This document shows, piece after piece, positions 30,901 through 38,342 of a DNA stretch of 64,000 nt. Below the pieces are notes generated by a model, which saw nothing but the letters and a program-made list of their open reading frames with translations, was not told the origin of the DNA and did no database searches. Each line of letters begins with the position of its first letter. The first letter of the stretch is position 1. The position numbers and the translations under genes were made by a program. This stretch comes from Diphasiastrum complanatum (lineage: Eukaryota > Streptophyta > Lycopodiopsida > Lycopodiales > Lycopodiaceae), in the NCBI GenBank assembly GCA_029204225.1, contig CM055111.1:5297903-5361902 (forward strand), in the 5' to 3' direction.

Positions 30901-32004
30901 GAGAGTGCAGAGATGGTATTTTCATATAGCACTTTTCTCAATTCTGAAAGTTATGACAAATTTGTCAGTTTGAATTTTTGTTCGACACTACAGTCACAGC
31001 GAAATGTAGGATGAGGAAGTGAGAAAACTGACATATAAGCCGGATCTGAGACCATGAACGAATGGAAACATCCAAGCCTGGTTCTACCATAATCAGCTAA
31101 AAATTTACATTCGTTTGGTAATTATGTGATTATCGAAGGGGTTAAGCCAATTACAAGCCTGGTTAGTAACTGTGTGATCCTACCTTATGCATGTTGGCAG
31201 AACCTGCGATATGACGGTATACGTACCGATTTTCCAGAAATCGTCGGGTTCAAGTTGTACGAGAGCCCCAAGCTCTGTGTTTAAGACAATGTTGAACTCT
31301 TGCTCCTCAACAGTGGAAGCCGTATCTTCGTTTGGAACAGGCAATGGCTGGATTTTAAAAGCTGAGGAACAATCAAATGTACAATCAACCCCATGGGAAC
31401 AGATTCCACTAGGAGAACCTTCCACAGACGACCTCCCATAGAAAGATTGGACAGAAGAACCATCAGAAGCGCCAGCAGCAGGTGTAATCAACGTATGCCC
31501 TGAAGTTGGATTGTTTTCCTTGGAAAGGTAGCTAGAAGAATTGTCTCCATAAGATTGGTATCTGCCACTGGAAGGATAACCAGAAGAGCCTCCACTGAGA
31601 TGCTCAACTCCTGTTGCATATTGTGATGAAAATGGAGTAGATAATTGCATATCTGACGTGTTCATTGAAGATGAAGATCCGGTAGAGACTGCATGCAATA
31701 AGGAACTTGAAACTATGCTATTGCTACGAGTGCCATCAAGGGAATCCCAATCGCTTTCTGCTACATCCTCAAAATCTTCAGGGGAGCTACTTGATCCGCT
31801 GCTGCTATCGGAGGTGTTGTCATCCGTTTTCCTGGTGTTGTACGTTACTGTGTTTCTGAGAGGGGATTCACGTCCACCTTCGCTAGAAGAAATGGATTTC
31901 GTCGTCCAAACTGGTTCAGGTGGTTTTGAAGAGCTTTTAATCTCCGCATTCTTTTGCCTTCCTCTCCAACTAGACAGCAGCTTATTAGAGATCTTGGCAG
32001 CCAT
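9496..32004 (-). CDS. ASCC2-like ubiquitin-binding protein, eight exons, C-terminus not seen
   Basis: Exons join in frame as 32004-31227, 25934-25775, 25646-25609, 25454-25360, 23508-23395, 10400-10335, 10223-10126 and 9986-9496 (1840 nt, 613 codons plus one base), all with GT-AG junctions. After a serine-rich N-terminus of about 240 residues comes the ASCC2 core: LVQLEPDDFWKI, NETLLKFLRSYL, FLPYMKLLGIPTLMDICALY, NMIKSEPAYEQDL, LLSFVAGIHDLFIPILQKGL. Metazoan ASCC2 pairs with the ASCC3 helicase and reads K63-linked ubiquitin through a C-terminal CUE domain, in alkylation repair and in clearing collided ribosomes. Plant homologues have the same core. The CUE domain would lie beyond the 5' splice site at 9495 and is not recognised in this window. 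Introns 1 and 5 are about 5.3 and 13.0 kb and carry retroelements. No stop interrupts the exons, so the gene may be active. Confidence 0.8.
10126..10223 (-). CDS. ASCC2-like gene, exon 7
   Basis: After CTTTTCCAG and before GTACTT. It encodes VVDYFHDMIATIDSLLEAYP then PAAKILTSAGFM, matching the ASCC2 helix before the long C-terminal part of the core. Confidence 0.75.
10335..10400 (-). CDS. ASCC2-like gene, exon 6
   Basis: 22 codons (VISNACNLELSASSTLSKEL and FE), phase 0 at both ends, after CATGTAG and before GTTAAC. It is weakly conserved, so assignment rests on phase and position. Confidence 0.65.
10401..12624. other. Intron 5 of the ASCC2-like gene, proximal part
   Basis: AT-rich. Only short random frames are present and no repeat was recognised. 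Confidence 0.5.
12625..12663. repeat. Inverted repeat with perfect 10 bp arms
   Basis: GTTCCGACCC and GGGTCGGAAC around a 19 bp spacer. Confidence 0.85.
13004..13062. repeat. Cluster of GTTCCAGAAC palindromes
   Basis: Contains GTTCCAGAAC (13004-13013), the 12 bp perfect palindrome GGAACGCGTTCC (13026-13037) and further GTTCC/GGAAC half sites. It resembles the arms at 12625-12663, so both may edge one small DNA transposon of about 440 bp. Confidence 0.6.
13155..13241 (+). mobile_element. SINE-like tRNA-derived insertion, 87 bp
   Basis: Flanked by perfect 14 bp copies of CATGCTTTAGGGTT (13141-13154 and 13242-13255), the long target duplication expected of LINE-mobilised inserts. Inside are an A-box-like TGGCTCTATGG and a B-box-like GGTTCAAGCCC, spaced as in tRNA-derived RNA polymerase III promoters. 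No A-rich tail is seen, and it is short for a plant SINE, so it may be a head-only copy. Confidence 0.6.
13256..14552. other. Intron 5, unassigned
   Basis: Mostly AT-rich. From about 14230 to 14500 there is a coding-like plus-strand run (ASSDVVAPPADATINLASAT, then QYMPRQAYEGYLK) interrupted by stops and of unknown origin. Confidence 0.35.
14553..14804 (+). repeat. 5' LTR of the deleted copia element
   Basis: 252 bp with TG...CA ends. The right copy lacks about 30 bp present here after CATGTACT. Confidence 0.85.
15074..15292 (+). repeat. 3' LTR of the deleted copia element
   Basis: 219 bp with TG...CA ends, preceded by a polypurine tract. Confidence 0.85.
15790..16860 (+). mobile_element. 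Ty3/gypsy RT to integrase relic
   Basis: Plus-strand pieces in shifting frames. About 15880-16140 carry the RT entry (HSPFGPPILFCDKRNGRL, CNDYCALNK). This jumps to HQFYAKQSKCSFVVFEIEFL near 16195-16260, so the central RT with its YxDD active site is deleted. Further on are GFLVSNGHV, integrase-linker scraps and FHHGSLCITSTLDIHSILL near 16660. Heavily decayed. The best match in style is the chromoviral Ty3 type, but the lineage is uncertain. Confidence 0.65.
16861..18706. other. Intron 5, unassigned, with simple-sequence and palindromic parts
   Basis: 17461-17690 is purine-rich with many AGCAAG/AAGCAA words. 17728-17792 is a palindrome cluster. 17930-18170 is very AT-rich. Leftward from about 17400 a gag-like coding scrap may be present. 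No intact frame. Confidence 0.4.
17728..17792. repeat. CGCGTGGA palindrome cluster
   Basis: Overlapping copies of CCACGCGTGGAT/ATCCACGCG in 65 bp, including the perfect 18 bp palindrome TTATCCACGCGTGGATAA at 17751-17768. It is far more GC-rich than its flanks. Confidence 0.85.
18707..18824 (-). repeat. Truncated 3' LTR of the copia element
   Basis: About 118 bp matching 21058-21173 closely (ATGAGCTC, GCAAAGCTTTGTGGCTC). Homology stops abruptly at TATCCTTCAGTCC. Confidence 0.8.
20640..21173 (-). repeat. 5' LTR of the 18.7-21.2 kb copia element (inner edge approximate)
   Basis: The outer end is fixed by comparison with the 3' LTR over about 115 bp. The inner edge is a guess because no clear primer-binding site was found. 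Confidence 0.5.
20953..21100. repeat. 39 bp tandem repeat, about 3.8 copies
   Basis: Units start at 20953, 20992, 21031 and 21070 with the form CCACGAACATTTG...GTGTCCTTCAGT. They differ by a few bases each and lie inside the copia 5' LTR. Confidence 0.9.
21300..22660 (-). mobile_element. Penelope-like element (PLE) reverse transcriptase, degenerate
   Basis: Leftward translation in changing frames gives the PLE RT blocks in order. They are DKCSNNFVFVCKKFYSES (about 22645), DLPFLCAAWKFHKVPKRPRF (about 22475), FSWISNDYVGIVGVIKFF (about 22290), TLYTEINLEDLKFRVNKLI (about 22180), LLDN and then MGTNCAIHLANFYLFSY (about 21890), VRRYIDDSF with the YxDD catalytic pair (about 21765), and the tail FDKRLQ...HISSNISNSVKYGVI, FYRFSRLCTSRDFF (about 21570-21430). 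MGTNCA, RYIDD and the SSNI..S..YGV tail are PLE hallmarks not shared with LTR or LINE RTs. Motif A is frameshifted and there are several stops. No GIY-YIG endonuclease is visible before the copia 5' LTR at 21173, which may have cut it off. Confidence 0.85.
21597..21893 (-). pseudogene. PLE RT, palm region with YIDD
   Basis: An open 98-codon part of the RT. It starts MGTNCAIHLANFYLFSYKF, includes RRYIDDSFVPDLPNFCSSLY, then FGGRIYAKDSCELNC. The catalytic aspartates of motif C are intact. The flanking RT segments lie in other frames. Confidence 0.85.
22661..23394. other. Intron 5, between the PLE relic and exon 5
   Basis: AT-rich. A small plus-strand frame (22714-22959) matches nothing known to me and is probably chance. 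Confidence 0.4.
23395..23508 (-). CDS. ASCC2-like gene, exon 5
   Basis: 38 codons, phase 0 at both ends (AACTGAAG before, GTATGG after). It encodes VCNMIKSEPAYEQDLVKII and ends SRCSAMIK. The 5' splice site opens the 13 kb intron 5. Confidence 0.8.
24029..24172 (-). repeat. TRIM 3' LTR (144 bp, tRNA-like sequence intact)
   Basis: The full-length LTR copy. Confidence 0.9.
24059..24130 (-). ncRNA. tRNA-like sequence inside the TRIM LTR
   Basis: The 72 nt fold as a near-complete cloverleaf. The acceptor GGGCGGA pairs with TCTATCC with one mismatch and two G-U. The D arm is GCTC/GAGC. The T arm is CTGGG-TTTGAAT-CCTAG. The anticodon loop CTAGTAT has the expected U at position 33 and would read anticodon AGT (Thr). 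The anticodon stem has an A-A mismatch. The A box TAGCTCAGTGG and B box GGTTTGAATCC fit RNA polymerase III promoters with at most one change. It is probably a retrotransposon-borne promoter rather than a functional tRNA. Confidence 0.7.
24290..24386 (-). repeat. TRIM 5' LTR (97 bp, tRNA-like body deleted)
   Basis: Differs from the 3' LTR by two substitutions near the left half, a few others, and the clean loss of 47 bp covering the A-box to B-box region. Confidence 0.9.
24392..25359. other. Intron 4 remainder
   Basis: No feature recognised. Confidence 0.5.
25360..25454 (-). CDS. ASCC2-like gene, exon 4
   Basis: Between CTCTGTGCAG and GTACGT. It encodes FLPYMKLLGIPTLMDICALY then GHDNSELTSKL, one of the best conserved ASCC2 stretches. 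Confidence 0.9.
25609..25646 (-). CDS. ASCC2-like gene, exon 3 (38 bp micro-exon)
   Basis: Between TTGACACAG and GTAAGC. It encodes ISLKEEPSVSANT and keeps phase between exons 2 and 4, which supports it despite its size. Confidence 0.75.
25775..25934 (-). CDS. ASCC2-like gene, exon 2
   Basis: Preceded by ATATGCAG and followed by GTGAGT. It encodes NETLLKFLRSYLHFRKRWYD and on to LFGDGDLSRFIFILLYR. This aligns with the ASCC2 segment between the FW motif and the first helical repeat, at nearly the same spacing from FW as in animal ASCC2, so no exon is missing before it. Confidence 0.85.
25935..26939. other. Intron 1, proximal part
   Basis: AT-rich with no feature recognised. Confidence 0.5.
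26940..28260 (-). mobile_element. Ty3/gypsy integrase relic in intron 1
   Basis: Leftward from about 27870 the integrase core reads MDFILGL then TCLVVVVGFSKK in a second frame, then FRLHGFSHSI near 27715. These are the first catalytic-Asp block and the region after it. Further left, RGQSVFLCLCTPQ and YYGPFKILEKLSPTIYYL (27290-27140) give the C-terminal GPF/Y module. Frames shift repeatedly and several stops occur. A chromodomain is not discernible. The orientation matches the host gene. Confidence 0.7.
28261..30022. other. Intron 1, mixed debris
   Basis: Plus-strand 28450-28560 reads EEVDTKDHFLFWCPLYYKVK, similar to the zinc-binding tail after RT in some LINEs (E...H....CP), but this is a weak call. 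A 166-codon plus-strand frame (29220-29720, containing WRGRECWVIEELCNALQHDL) is unrecognised. Confidence 0.35.
29030..29068 (+). repeat. Short direct repeat flanking the copia gag scrap, left copy
   Basis: TTAAGATGACGTAAGCAATC and following bases recur at 30637-30676 with a few changes. The pair may be remnants of LTRs of one copia element. Confidence 0.5.
30023..30340 (+). mobile_element. Ty1/copia gag scrap
   Basis: The opening frame reads EVVMKLLSSLPEYYIHFVSV, then MDIGALKKFLQEE. This is the copia Gag (UBN2) pattern of a leucine-rich pair followed by the L..SLP motif. It breaks at a TAG near 30205. No zinc knuckle or pol follows. Confidence 0.6.
30341..31226. other. Intron 1, distal part
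   Basis: Contains the right copy of the short direct repeat (30637-30676) and otherwise no recognised feature. Confidence 0.45.
31227..32004 (-). CDS. ASCC2-like gene, exon 1
   Basis: Codons 1-259 plus one base. The start is the ATG giving MAAKISNKLLSSWRGRQK. The exon ends ATCG/GTACGT, so the nominal reading frame continuing to 31180 is intron. Residues 60-200 are Ser/Gly-rich and probably disordered. The folded core begins at LGALVQLEPDDFWK. Confidence 0.8.
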
Positions 32005-33214
32005 GTTCGACGTTGTTTCAGCTTCTGTTTAGAAAATATGAATCAAGTGCACGCTGTGGCTCTACCGAATGCAGTTTTCTGCTATTTTTGACATAGCCTT
32101 TCCGTGAGAGCTATAACTTGTATTCGGAAACGCGGTATGTTCGCTTGTGATAGAAATAACAATTCTTCAGACATGGAATCAAACTAACAATCAAGTCGAT
32201 GACACATGTGCAGAAAAGCAGTGTATTATTCCAGATCTAGAAGAACCAAATTCCATACTCATAGAAACGGAATTGCCAATCAGTTACTCTCCACATAATA
32301 ATTGAATTTCTAAGCGAAAATTGGCTGGAAGTCAGCAGGATAATCTGATACTTGGAAGAAAATTGCGAAACTACTCGAAATTCTAGACTGAGAAAGCAGC
32401 ATTTGCTGAGAGTTAGCTTGCTCTTTGTTCAGTGAAAAGTGAATAGATCTAAGGATACTGACAGCGTCGAGAATCAAAATCAAGAAGCAGGCTGCTGTAA
32501 CTCATGAAGCCAAAACACATTAACCAAATACTATCTTCGCAATCTGCATCAACTTAACATCACAGATGAGAACAGCTGAGAGCTTCCAAAATCATTCAGG
32601 GACGAACAGACATCTGACAGACAGATTGGATGAAGAAGTTGATGATAAGATATCTTAACAGGTGCGTCAAAACTACACAGAATCTGTACAGGATAAAGCA
32701 GCAGCCCTTGTATTGCTGTTGTTTATGTTTTAAATTTTAGTGCTGGAACTCTTTTTAAATGTTACAACAGTAGGCCTCTTCGATACGTTGCAATAAGAAT
32801 GCATTGTTCTTGCTGCTGTTTTGCGCTCATGTAATCGAGTGCGTAGCAATAAAAACAAATGTGAATCATCCTTTGAATTCAAATTTCCCGGGGTCACCCA
32901 AAATTCCAATTCCGCTAGGCCGTTGCACAATCCCTCGGGCTCGCGCCCTGGGGCATTGGCCAGGGGGGAACGCCCCTCGCCCCTCAAGCCAATGTGGGAA
33001 GGTGGGGGTTTTTTTTGTTTTTTTTTTCCTTTGATGCCGTACGGTACGGACGTATGGTCTCTAGCGTGGACGCCATTTTTTTTTCACATTTATATTGCAA
33101 GTTTTTTTACGTTTTTGTTTTTTGGTGGAGTGTTGTTACGCAGGCATTCCAAAGGGAGCCGGGAACCACGACTTAGTTTCTCGGCTTTCAGCTCTTGCCG
33201 TCCGAACCCACTTG
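32005..33214. other. Upstream region of the ASCC2-like gene
   Basis: Expected 5' UTR and promoter of the minus-strand gene. No convincing TATA box was picked. A GC-rich patch at about 32900-33000 stands out from AT-rich flanks. A 182-codon plus-strand frame (32821-33369) runs through poly-T and repeat DNA and is not believed. Confidence 0.4.
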
Positions 33215-33545
33215 ACATACAAGCAGCCAACTCGTCAACAATGATCAGACTTAATCAATTTGAAGTTCGGAAACCAACATTGAGATCCAACCTGGCGCCA
33301 TGCCAGATCGGGGGTCCCGATGTGAGTGAATTTCCTCCAAGCAAGCCGCCCAACATATATCAAACTTAACTAACTCGAAGCTTCGTTACAAACGAATAAC
33401 ATTCATGCCAAGCAAGTCGTCTGACTTACATCAAACTTAACCAACTCAAAGCTTCATCATGAGCGCTGAAAGCCAACCTGGCGCCACGTCAGACTGGACA
33501 ACCATAAACACATAACTTCCACCCAAGCAAGCCATCCAACTCAGC
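33215..33545. repeat. Imperfect tandem repeat, units about 70-120 bp
   Basis: Four starts of the form CAAGCAAGCC...CAACTC/ATCAAACTTAA...GAAGCTTC at about 33221, 33340, 33410 and 33524. AACCTGGCGCCA lies in two of them. Confidence 0.6.
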
Positions 33546-34335
33546 CGATAGGTTGGAGCCGTTCCCCAAGAGCTTAACCCATTCACGTTCATGCAAGGAA
33601 CACTCAAAACCACAAGCCGCGACAAATATGAAGACAAACAATTTCTGGACCGAATGGTCCCGACAGCATACCGTTGGCGTACCAGACAGAATGGTCCCAA
33701 AGGCATACCGTTGGCGTCCCAAGATACAACCCTCAGCTAAGTGCCAGATCAAAAAGATTTGAGACAGCCTTACAACTGGCGCTTTTACTGAGCACTGAAA
33801 CCCATAAGGTAATCAGAGTCAGTTTGAAGAAAATCCCACTTTATTAATAAATCTGAGAAGGTTACATTTCAGGTGTGTGACCGCGACCCTAGTCTGGGGG
33901 GCGCTGGCATGCCAAGACGAGCGCCGGGACAACATTCCATCAAGGGAGCTGAGACTTGGTTGGAGCTAAACCCTAAACCCTAAACCTGCATCTCCCTATA
34001 GTTTTGGTGGGATTCGCCACCTCCCCTCATACCAAGTGCTCTGCCCAAGCTGGTAAAGCATGTTTTCTCTCTCTAAAATGTCATTTTCTCTCTCTAGAAT
34101 TTATTGATCCCTAGGCTTCCTTTAATCATGCCTAGATCGTGTGAGGTGATTACACATCAATCCGAGCTCTCTGGATTTCACTAAAACCGATCAAAGTTTT
34201 TCAGCCATAGGAACTTAGCGCTGGCTGGATTCTGGTCACAGTGGCGAGCAGCAGTGGCGCTGCTGGCGCTGGAGACAATGTTGGCATCCAGGGCACCGGA
34301 AGTATTGTTTGCATTGTAAAGCTAGCTTTACAACA
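33546..34335. repeat. Left terminal repeat of the LARD-like element
   Basis: Pairs with 36123-36924. It carries the telomere-like tract at 33967-33986, which is absent from the partner. Confidence 0.7.
33967..33986. repeat. Interstitial telomere-like tract
   Basis: TAAACCCTAAACCCTAAACC, nearly three units of the plant CCCTAAA/TTTAGGG telomere repeat, too short to be a telomere. Confidence 0.7.
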
Positions 34336-36122
34336 TCCAGATTTGATCATTTCCGCACACGTATCAAGGCTCCTTGAGCCAAAGGATTTATCATTGATCG
34401 CCCACTTTATGGTCCACTCCGTGCCTTCTTGCTATTGCACCTTGATTTTTCTCCTTGTCCCAGCCTGATTTTGATCATTTTCCTTTTGGCTCTTTATGGT
34501 AGGCAAAGATTGAGTACTCCGCAATGCACCTCTCACTTAGCTTGAAGTAGATGTCTTTGAATCAACCCAAATGTAACCATTGACCTTGTGGAGAGCCAAG
34601 AGGTCGCACCAGTTTAATCCGCATACGAACTATCTCTTTGCGTTTGTTTAAAGCACCATGTCCGTCGCGCAAAACATGACTTTTACAATTCCATCACTGG
34701 TCAGTTGCCTCACAGTCAAAACAAGAAATGTACATCTCGCTTGGCTTCAAGCAGCTCTCTTTGAATCAGACACATGCACCCAGAGTTTGCACTAGTCTGA
34801 TTCCAATACGAACGGTCCCTTAGCGTTGTTCGATGTACCATGTCTCTTGTGCAAGATTCAACTTTCATAGTTCCTTCGTTGATCAGCTGCCTTAACACAA
34901 GTTAGTGTACTCATTATGTCTCCTCATCATTGTTGGTCCAGAGAAAGCCTATAACAAGCTTTTCTTTCCACAACAAAAACCTGTCGAAAAGTTTGTCATT
35001 CTCCTCATGTGAGTATGGCTAGGTCACCTTGAATTTGCCCCCATTTTGATCAACTTTCAGTCAACATTTGCACCAAGAGAGAGGTGTGTGTGTGATAGTT
35101 CCCCTCCACTTCTAAAATCAGCTGACCGAACTTAGAGTATAGTTCTCAAACAAAAGCCTTTCCAACACTTTGCTTTCCATCTGCTAGGATTATGGCTTGA
35201 TCTAACTTGTTGCCAATCTCTGAAGAGGATCCTAGTCTTTTCCCTTTTGAGAAAAAAACTCAACTGACATTGGATATCACACATATTGCTCAGCGAGTTT
35301 CAGTTCCGAAGGTAGCCATCCCAAATTAAGACCAACTGTTCCATAGAAGATCTCCCCTGAAATTGCTCTTTCCAACTTTTGACTTCCTGCTTGCGGCTGG
35401 TGGGCATTGTCGCAAATGAAACTAACCCAATTAACAAGGCTAGCCATCCATCCTTTGCAAACATCCCGTTGTCGTTCATGTGTGAGTACTTGAAGTGCGA
35501 ATCCGCCCCACATATTCTGTAGTCCTCTTTGTTTGATGGTATCAGCCTTCAAAAGAAAGGTTCCTTCTCGAGTCATCAGCTCCTTGTATCACAAGCAATC
35601 ATGCAAACCAGACAAAGCACAAGTATTAAGATTCACCATGAATACATACAAGCAAGACACTCCGGCAGGATTACGAACAAGTAACAAAGACAAGGTCCCC
35701 CTTTGAGATAGCCCTGCCAAATGACCTTTGCCTCTAGTCGCACCCATAGAGGTCAATTAGAATTAGGCCACAGAGAACACCCATTCAACTATCCATGCTT
35801 TTACCATTAAGCAACACATTGCCTCAGTCACGCCCCACCAACTCTGGTCGATAGCCCTTATAACTAAACGATCAACAACTATCCCACACCGACAGCTAAC
35901 CCGTGCTTTACACCCGAATTCGAACAACATCTTTGTATCAATGGTTAACGCGTACAGTCCAAATATGTCGTCTCGCACCCCACGAGGCACAGCCGTGCTT
36001 TCACCAACCTAATGGTATCACCCTGCCTCATCTATCCTATGTGCAAACAGCGCCAGGCCCGAACCGCGAGAACTGACCATGCTTACACGTCAAGAGTAGC
36101 ACCTTGACTCATCAAATTCGAC
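34336..36122. other. Interior of the LARD-like element
   Basis: No retroelement domain found. Short frames on both strands have no recognised content. Confidence 0.5.
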
Positions 36123-36924
36123 AGGTTAGAGTCCGTTCCCCAAGAGCTTAACCCATTTACGTTCATGCAAGGAACACTCAGAACCACAAGCTGCGACAGA
36201 TATGAAGACAAATAGTTCCTGGACCGAATGCTCCCGACAACATACCGCTGGCGTCCCGGACCGAATGGTGTCGATGGCATACCGTTGGCATCATGGGATA
36301 CGACACTCAGCTAAGTGCCATATCAAAAAGATTTGAAGCGGCCTTACAACTGACGCTTTTACCGAACACTAAAACCCATAAGGTAATCAGAGTCAGTTTG
36401 AGAAAATCCCACTTTATAAATAAATCTGAGAAGGTTACATTTTAAGTGTGTGACCGACTCTAGACTTCGAGGTGCTGGCATGCCAAGGCGGGCACCAAGA
36501 ACATTCCAACAAGGGGAGCTGAGACTTGGTTGGAGCTCACCCTGAGTCACAATCCGCATCCCCCTATAGTTTTGGTGGTATTCACTACCTCCTCTCATAC
36601 CAAGTGCTCTGCCCAAGCTGGTAAAGCATGTTTTCTCTCTCTAGGATTTTCTCTCTCTAGAAAGTCACTTTCTCTCTCTAGAATCTATTTATCTCCAGAC
36701 TTCCTTTGATCATGCCTAGATCGTGTGAGGTGATTGCACATAGATTCGAGCTCTCTGGACTTCGCTAGAACCGATCAAAGTTTTTCAGCCATGGCAACTT
36801 GGCGCTGGCTGGATTCTGGTCACAGTGGCGCCGGGAGCAGCAGTGGCGCTGCTGGTGCCGTGGACAATGCTGGCGCCAGTGGCACCGGAAGTAGACTTTG
36901 CATTGTAAAGCTAGCTTTACAACA
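36123..36924. repeat. Right terminal repeat of the LARD-like element
   Basis: Pairs with 33546-34335. Its end carries repeated GTGGCGCC/GCTGGCGCC words that are partly deleted in the left copy. Confidence 0.7.
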
Positions 36925-36939
36925 AGTGTGCATGTGGAC

Positions 36940-37018
36940 AACCAATGACGAGCTGACACATAGCACACGCACATTTTGGTGAAATGTGTGTGTGCTATGT
37001 GCTAGCCCGTCATTGGCT
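36940..37018. repeat. Foldback: 37 bp imperfect inverted repeat, 5 bp loop
   Basis: Arms 36940-36976 and 36982-37018 pair with about five mismatches around TGGTG. They include CACATAGCACACGCACATTT and its complement. Part of the arm (GTGCTATGTGT) recurs at about 37050-37060. Confidence 0.85.
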
Positions 37019-37059
37019 GTTCAAATGCCCATTTCACCAAAAAGCTCATGTGCTATGTG

Positions 37060-37614
37060 TCAACATTTGATTGGATGATTATGAGAAGAATGATCACCCA
37101 AAATTTTGGTGAATTCTTTGAAGTAGTTGAATGCCTCAACTTTGTTTTTGATGAACATAGTCCTCGTGAATCTCAAATAATCATCGATAAAAGTGATAAA
37201 ATACAATGCAGAGGACCTACAGAGGGTTTGCTCATAGGGCCACACAAATCACTATGTATCAATTCAATAATGGACTTAGCTCTAGTGGCTTGTCCCTTTG
37301 GGAATCTTGTTCTAGGTTGTTTACCTAGTAAGCACATCTCACAATCTGTTCGAGTGTCTGTGGAGGCAACATTTAAACTCAAATCTTTAATCGTATTATT
37401 ATGATGCATGTACAGTATTGCTTTCATGTTTAAGTGTCCTAATCTTTGATGCCATAGTTAGGCATTTGAAATACTCACATTTATAACAAGTGCATAATCA
37501 TGACTCAAGATATACAAAGTACCTTCTTTGTTTGTAGAGAGAATTTCATTATATTCATTAGTACATTGTCTAGAGTTGAACAAAACTCTATATCGTTGAT
37601 CCGTGATCTTGTTA
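37060..37614 (-). mobile_element. Ty1/copia GAG-pre-integrase and integrase start, cut by the Ty3 insertion
   Basis: Leftward: LWHQRLGHLNMKAI (about 37460), CEMCLLGKQPRTRFPKGQ (about 37340), IIELIHSDLCGPM with the first integrase Asp (about 37270), then YFITFIDDYLRFT (about 37200). The upstream part of pol should continue at 37615, where the Ty3 LTR begins, so the Ty3 element probably inserted into this relic. Confidence 0.75.
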
Positions 37615-37918
37615 TGTTGGAGGGTTTGCGGATCTCAAGGCAACCCTAACCCTAGTTAATAAGTGAGAGGGATTTGGCACCCTACGTGTGTAAGTCCAAC
37701 CCAATGATCACACAATTATTTGATTGATTAGTTAAAAGTTAATAAAAGGACTTTAGGCCTTTTTGCGGGACTTTTAATGTCGCAGGGCCTAAATGTCAAG
37801 TTAGTGAATAAAGTTAGATTTTCCTCCAATTTTGATGGTTCCCACACTTTTTTAAATTTAAATAAAAAGAGAGGCAAGACTGGACCAATAGGATTCAGAG
37901 GCCAAGGTCCTCCTCTCT

Positions 37919-37928
37919 ACTATAAGAA
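37919..37928 (+). promoter_or_regulatory. LTR TATA box
   Basis: CTATAAGAAG, about 50 bp before the AATAAA at 37971. The solo LTR has the better form CTATAAAAAG at 49117-49126. Confidence 0.6.
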
Positions 37929-37970
37929 GGGACCAACTCGAGTTGCTCCTCATGTTCATTTTCTCATTTC

Positions 37971-37976
37971 AATAAA
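37971..37976 (+). promoter_or_regulatory. LTR polyadenylation signal
   Basis: AATAAA conserved at the same place in the solo LTR (49168-49173). Confidence 0.55.
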
Positions 37977-38324
37977 GCAGATTGGTTCTCTTCAGAAATG
38001 GATTGATGAATGTCCTTGCTCTCTATCACTTTTCCTCCATCTCTCATGCTTATTGGATTTTGCTAATTGTTGAATTTGAGTGTTATTATGATTGTATGTT
38101 ATTATACTTTTTATGAGAGAGAAAGGGAGAGAGAGTAAGCTATCTCTGTTGTGGATGTGTAGTGTTAAGGGATGTGTAGTGTTAGAGAGTAGGGTTAATG
38201 GATGTAGAGATATATCGCTCTCATGGGAACGGACCTACGCGTGACAACTAACTCCGTCTCTTTGATGCTAGATTGACTAGATCTTGGATTCAGGTTAGGC
38301 AAGGAAAGAAACCCACTACAATTT

Positions 38325-38342
38325 TGGCACCGCTGCCGAGGA
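38325..38342 (+). promoter_or_regulatory. Primer-binding site
   Basis: TGGCACCGCTGCCGAGGA, 4 bp inside the LTR end. The TGGC.CCG.TGCC form is typical of plant Tat/Ogre-type Ty3 elements. The priming tRNA was not determined. Confidence 0.7.

Larger units (their letters stand above)
33546..36924. mobile_element. Large non-coding element with terminal direct repeats (LARD-like)
   Basis: About 800 bp at 33546-34335 recur in direct orientation at 36123-36924, sharing CCGTTCCCCAAGAGCTTAAC, the TCTCTCTCTAG stretches and a terminal palindrome. Shared right ends finish ...CTTTACAACA, and read in the minus sense this is TGTTG. The 1.8 kb interior has no retroelement coding. The left ends lack a TG/CA dinucleotide and no target duplication was found, so this may be a truncated large retrotransposon derivative. 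Confidence 0.6.
37615..38320 (+). repeat. 5' LTR of the Tat/Athila-like element
   Basis: 706 bp, TGTTGGAGGG...CCACTACA. Closely related to the solo LTR at 48812-49555. Confidence 0.9.

Noticed and set aside
31180-31226. Continuation of ASCC2-like exon 1 to a stop
   Set aside because: The conserved reading resumes at 25934 after a GTACGT splice site at 31226, so these codons are intron.
32821-33369. 182-codon plus-strand frame
   Set aside because: Runs through poly-T stretches and tandem repeat DNA, no splice context, no family resemblance.
33967-33986. Chromosome end
   Set aside because: Only about 20 bp of CCCTAAA-type repeat inside a dispersed element, with normal sequence on both sides.
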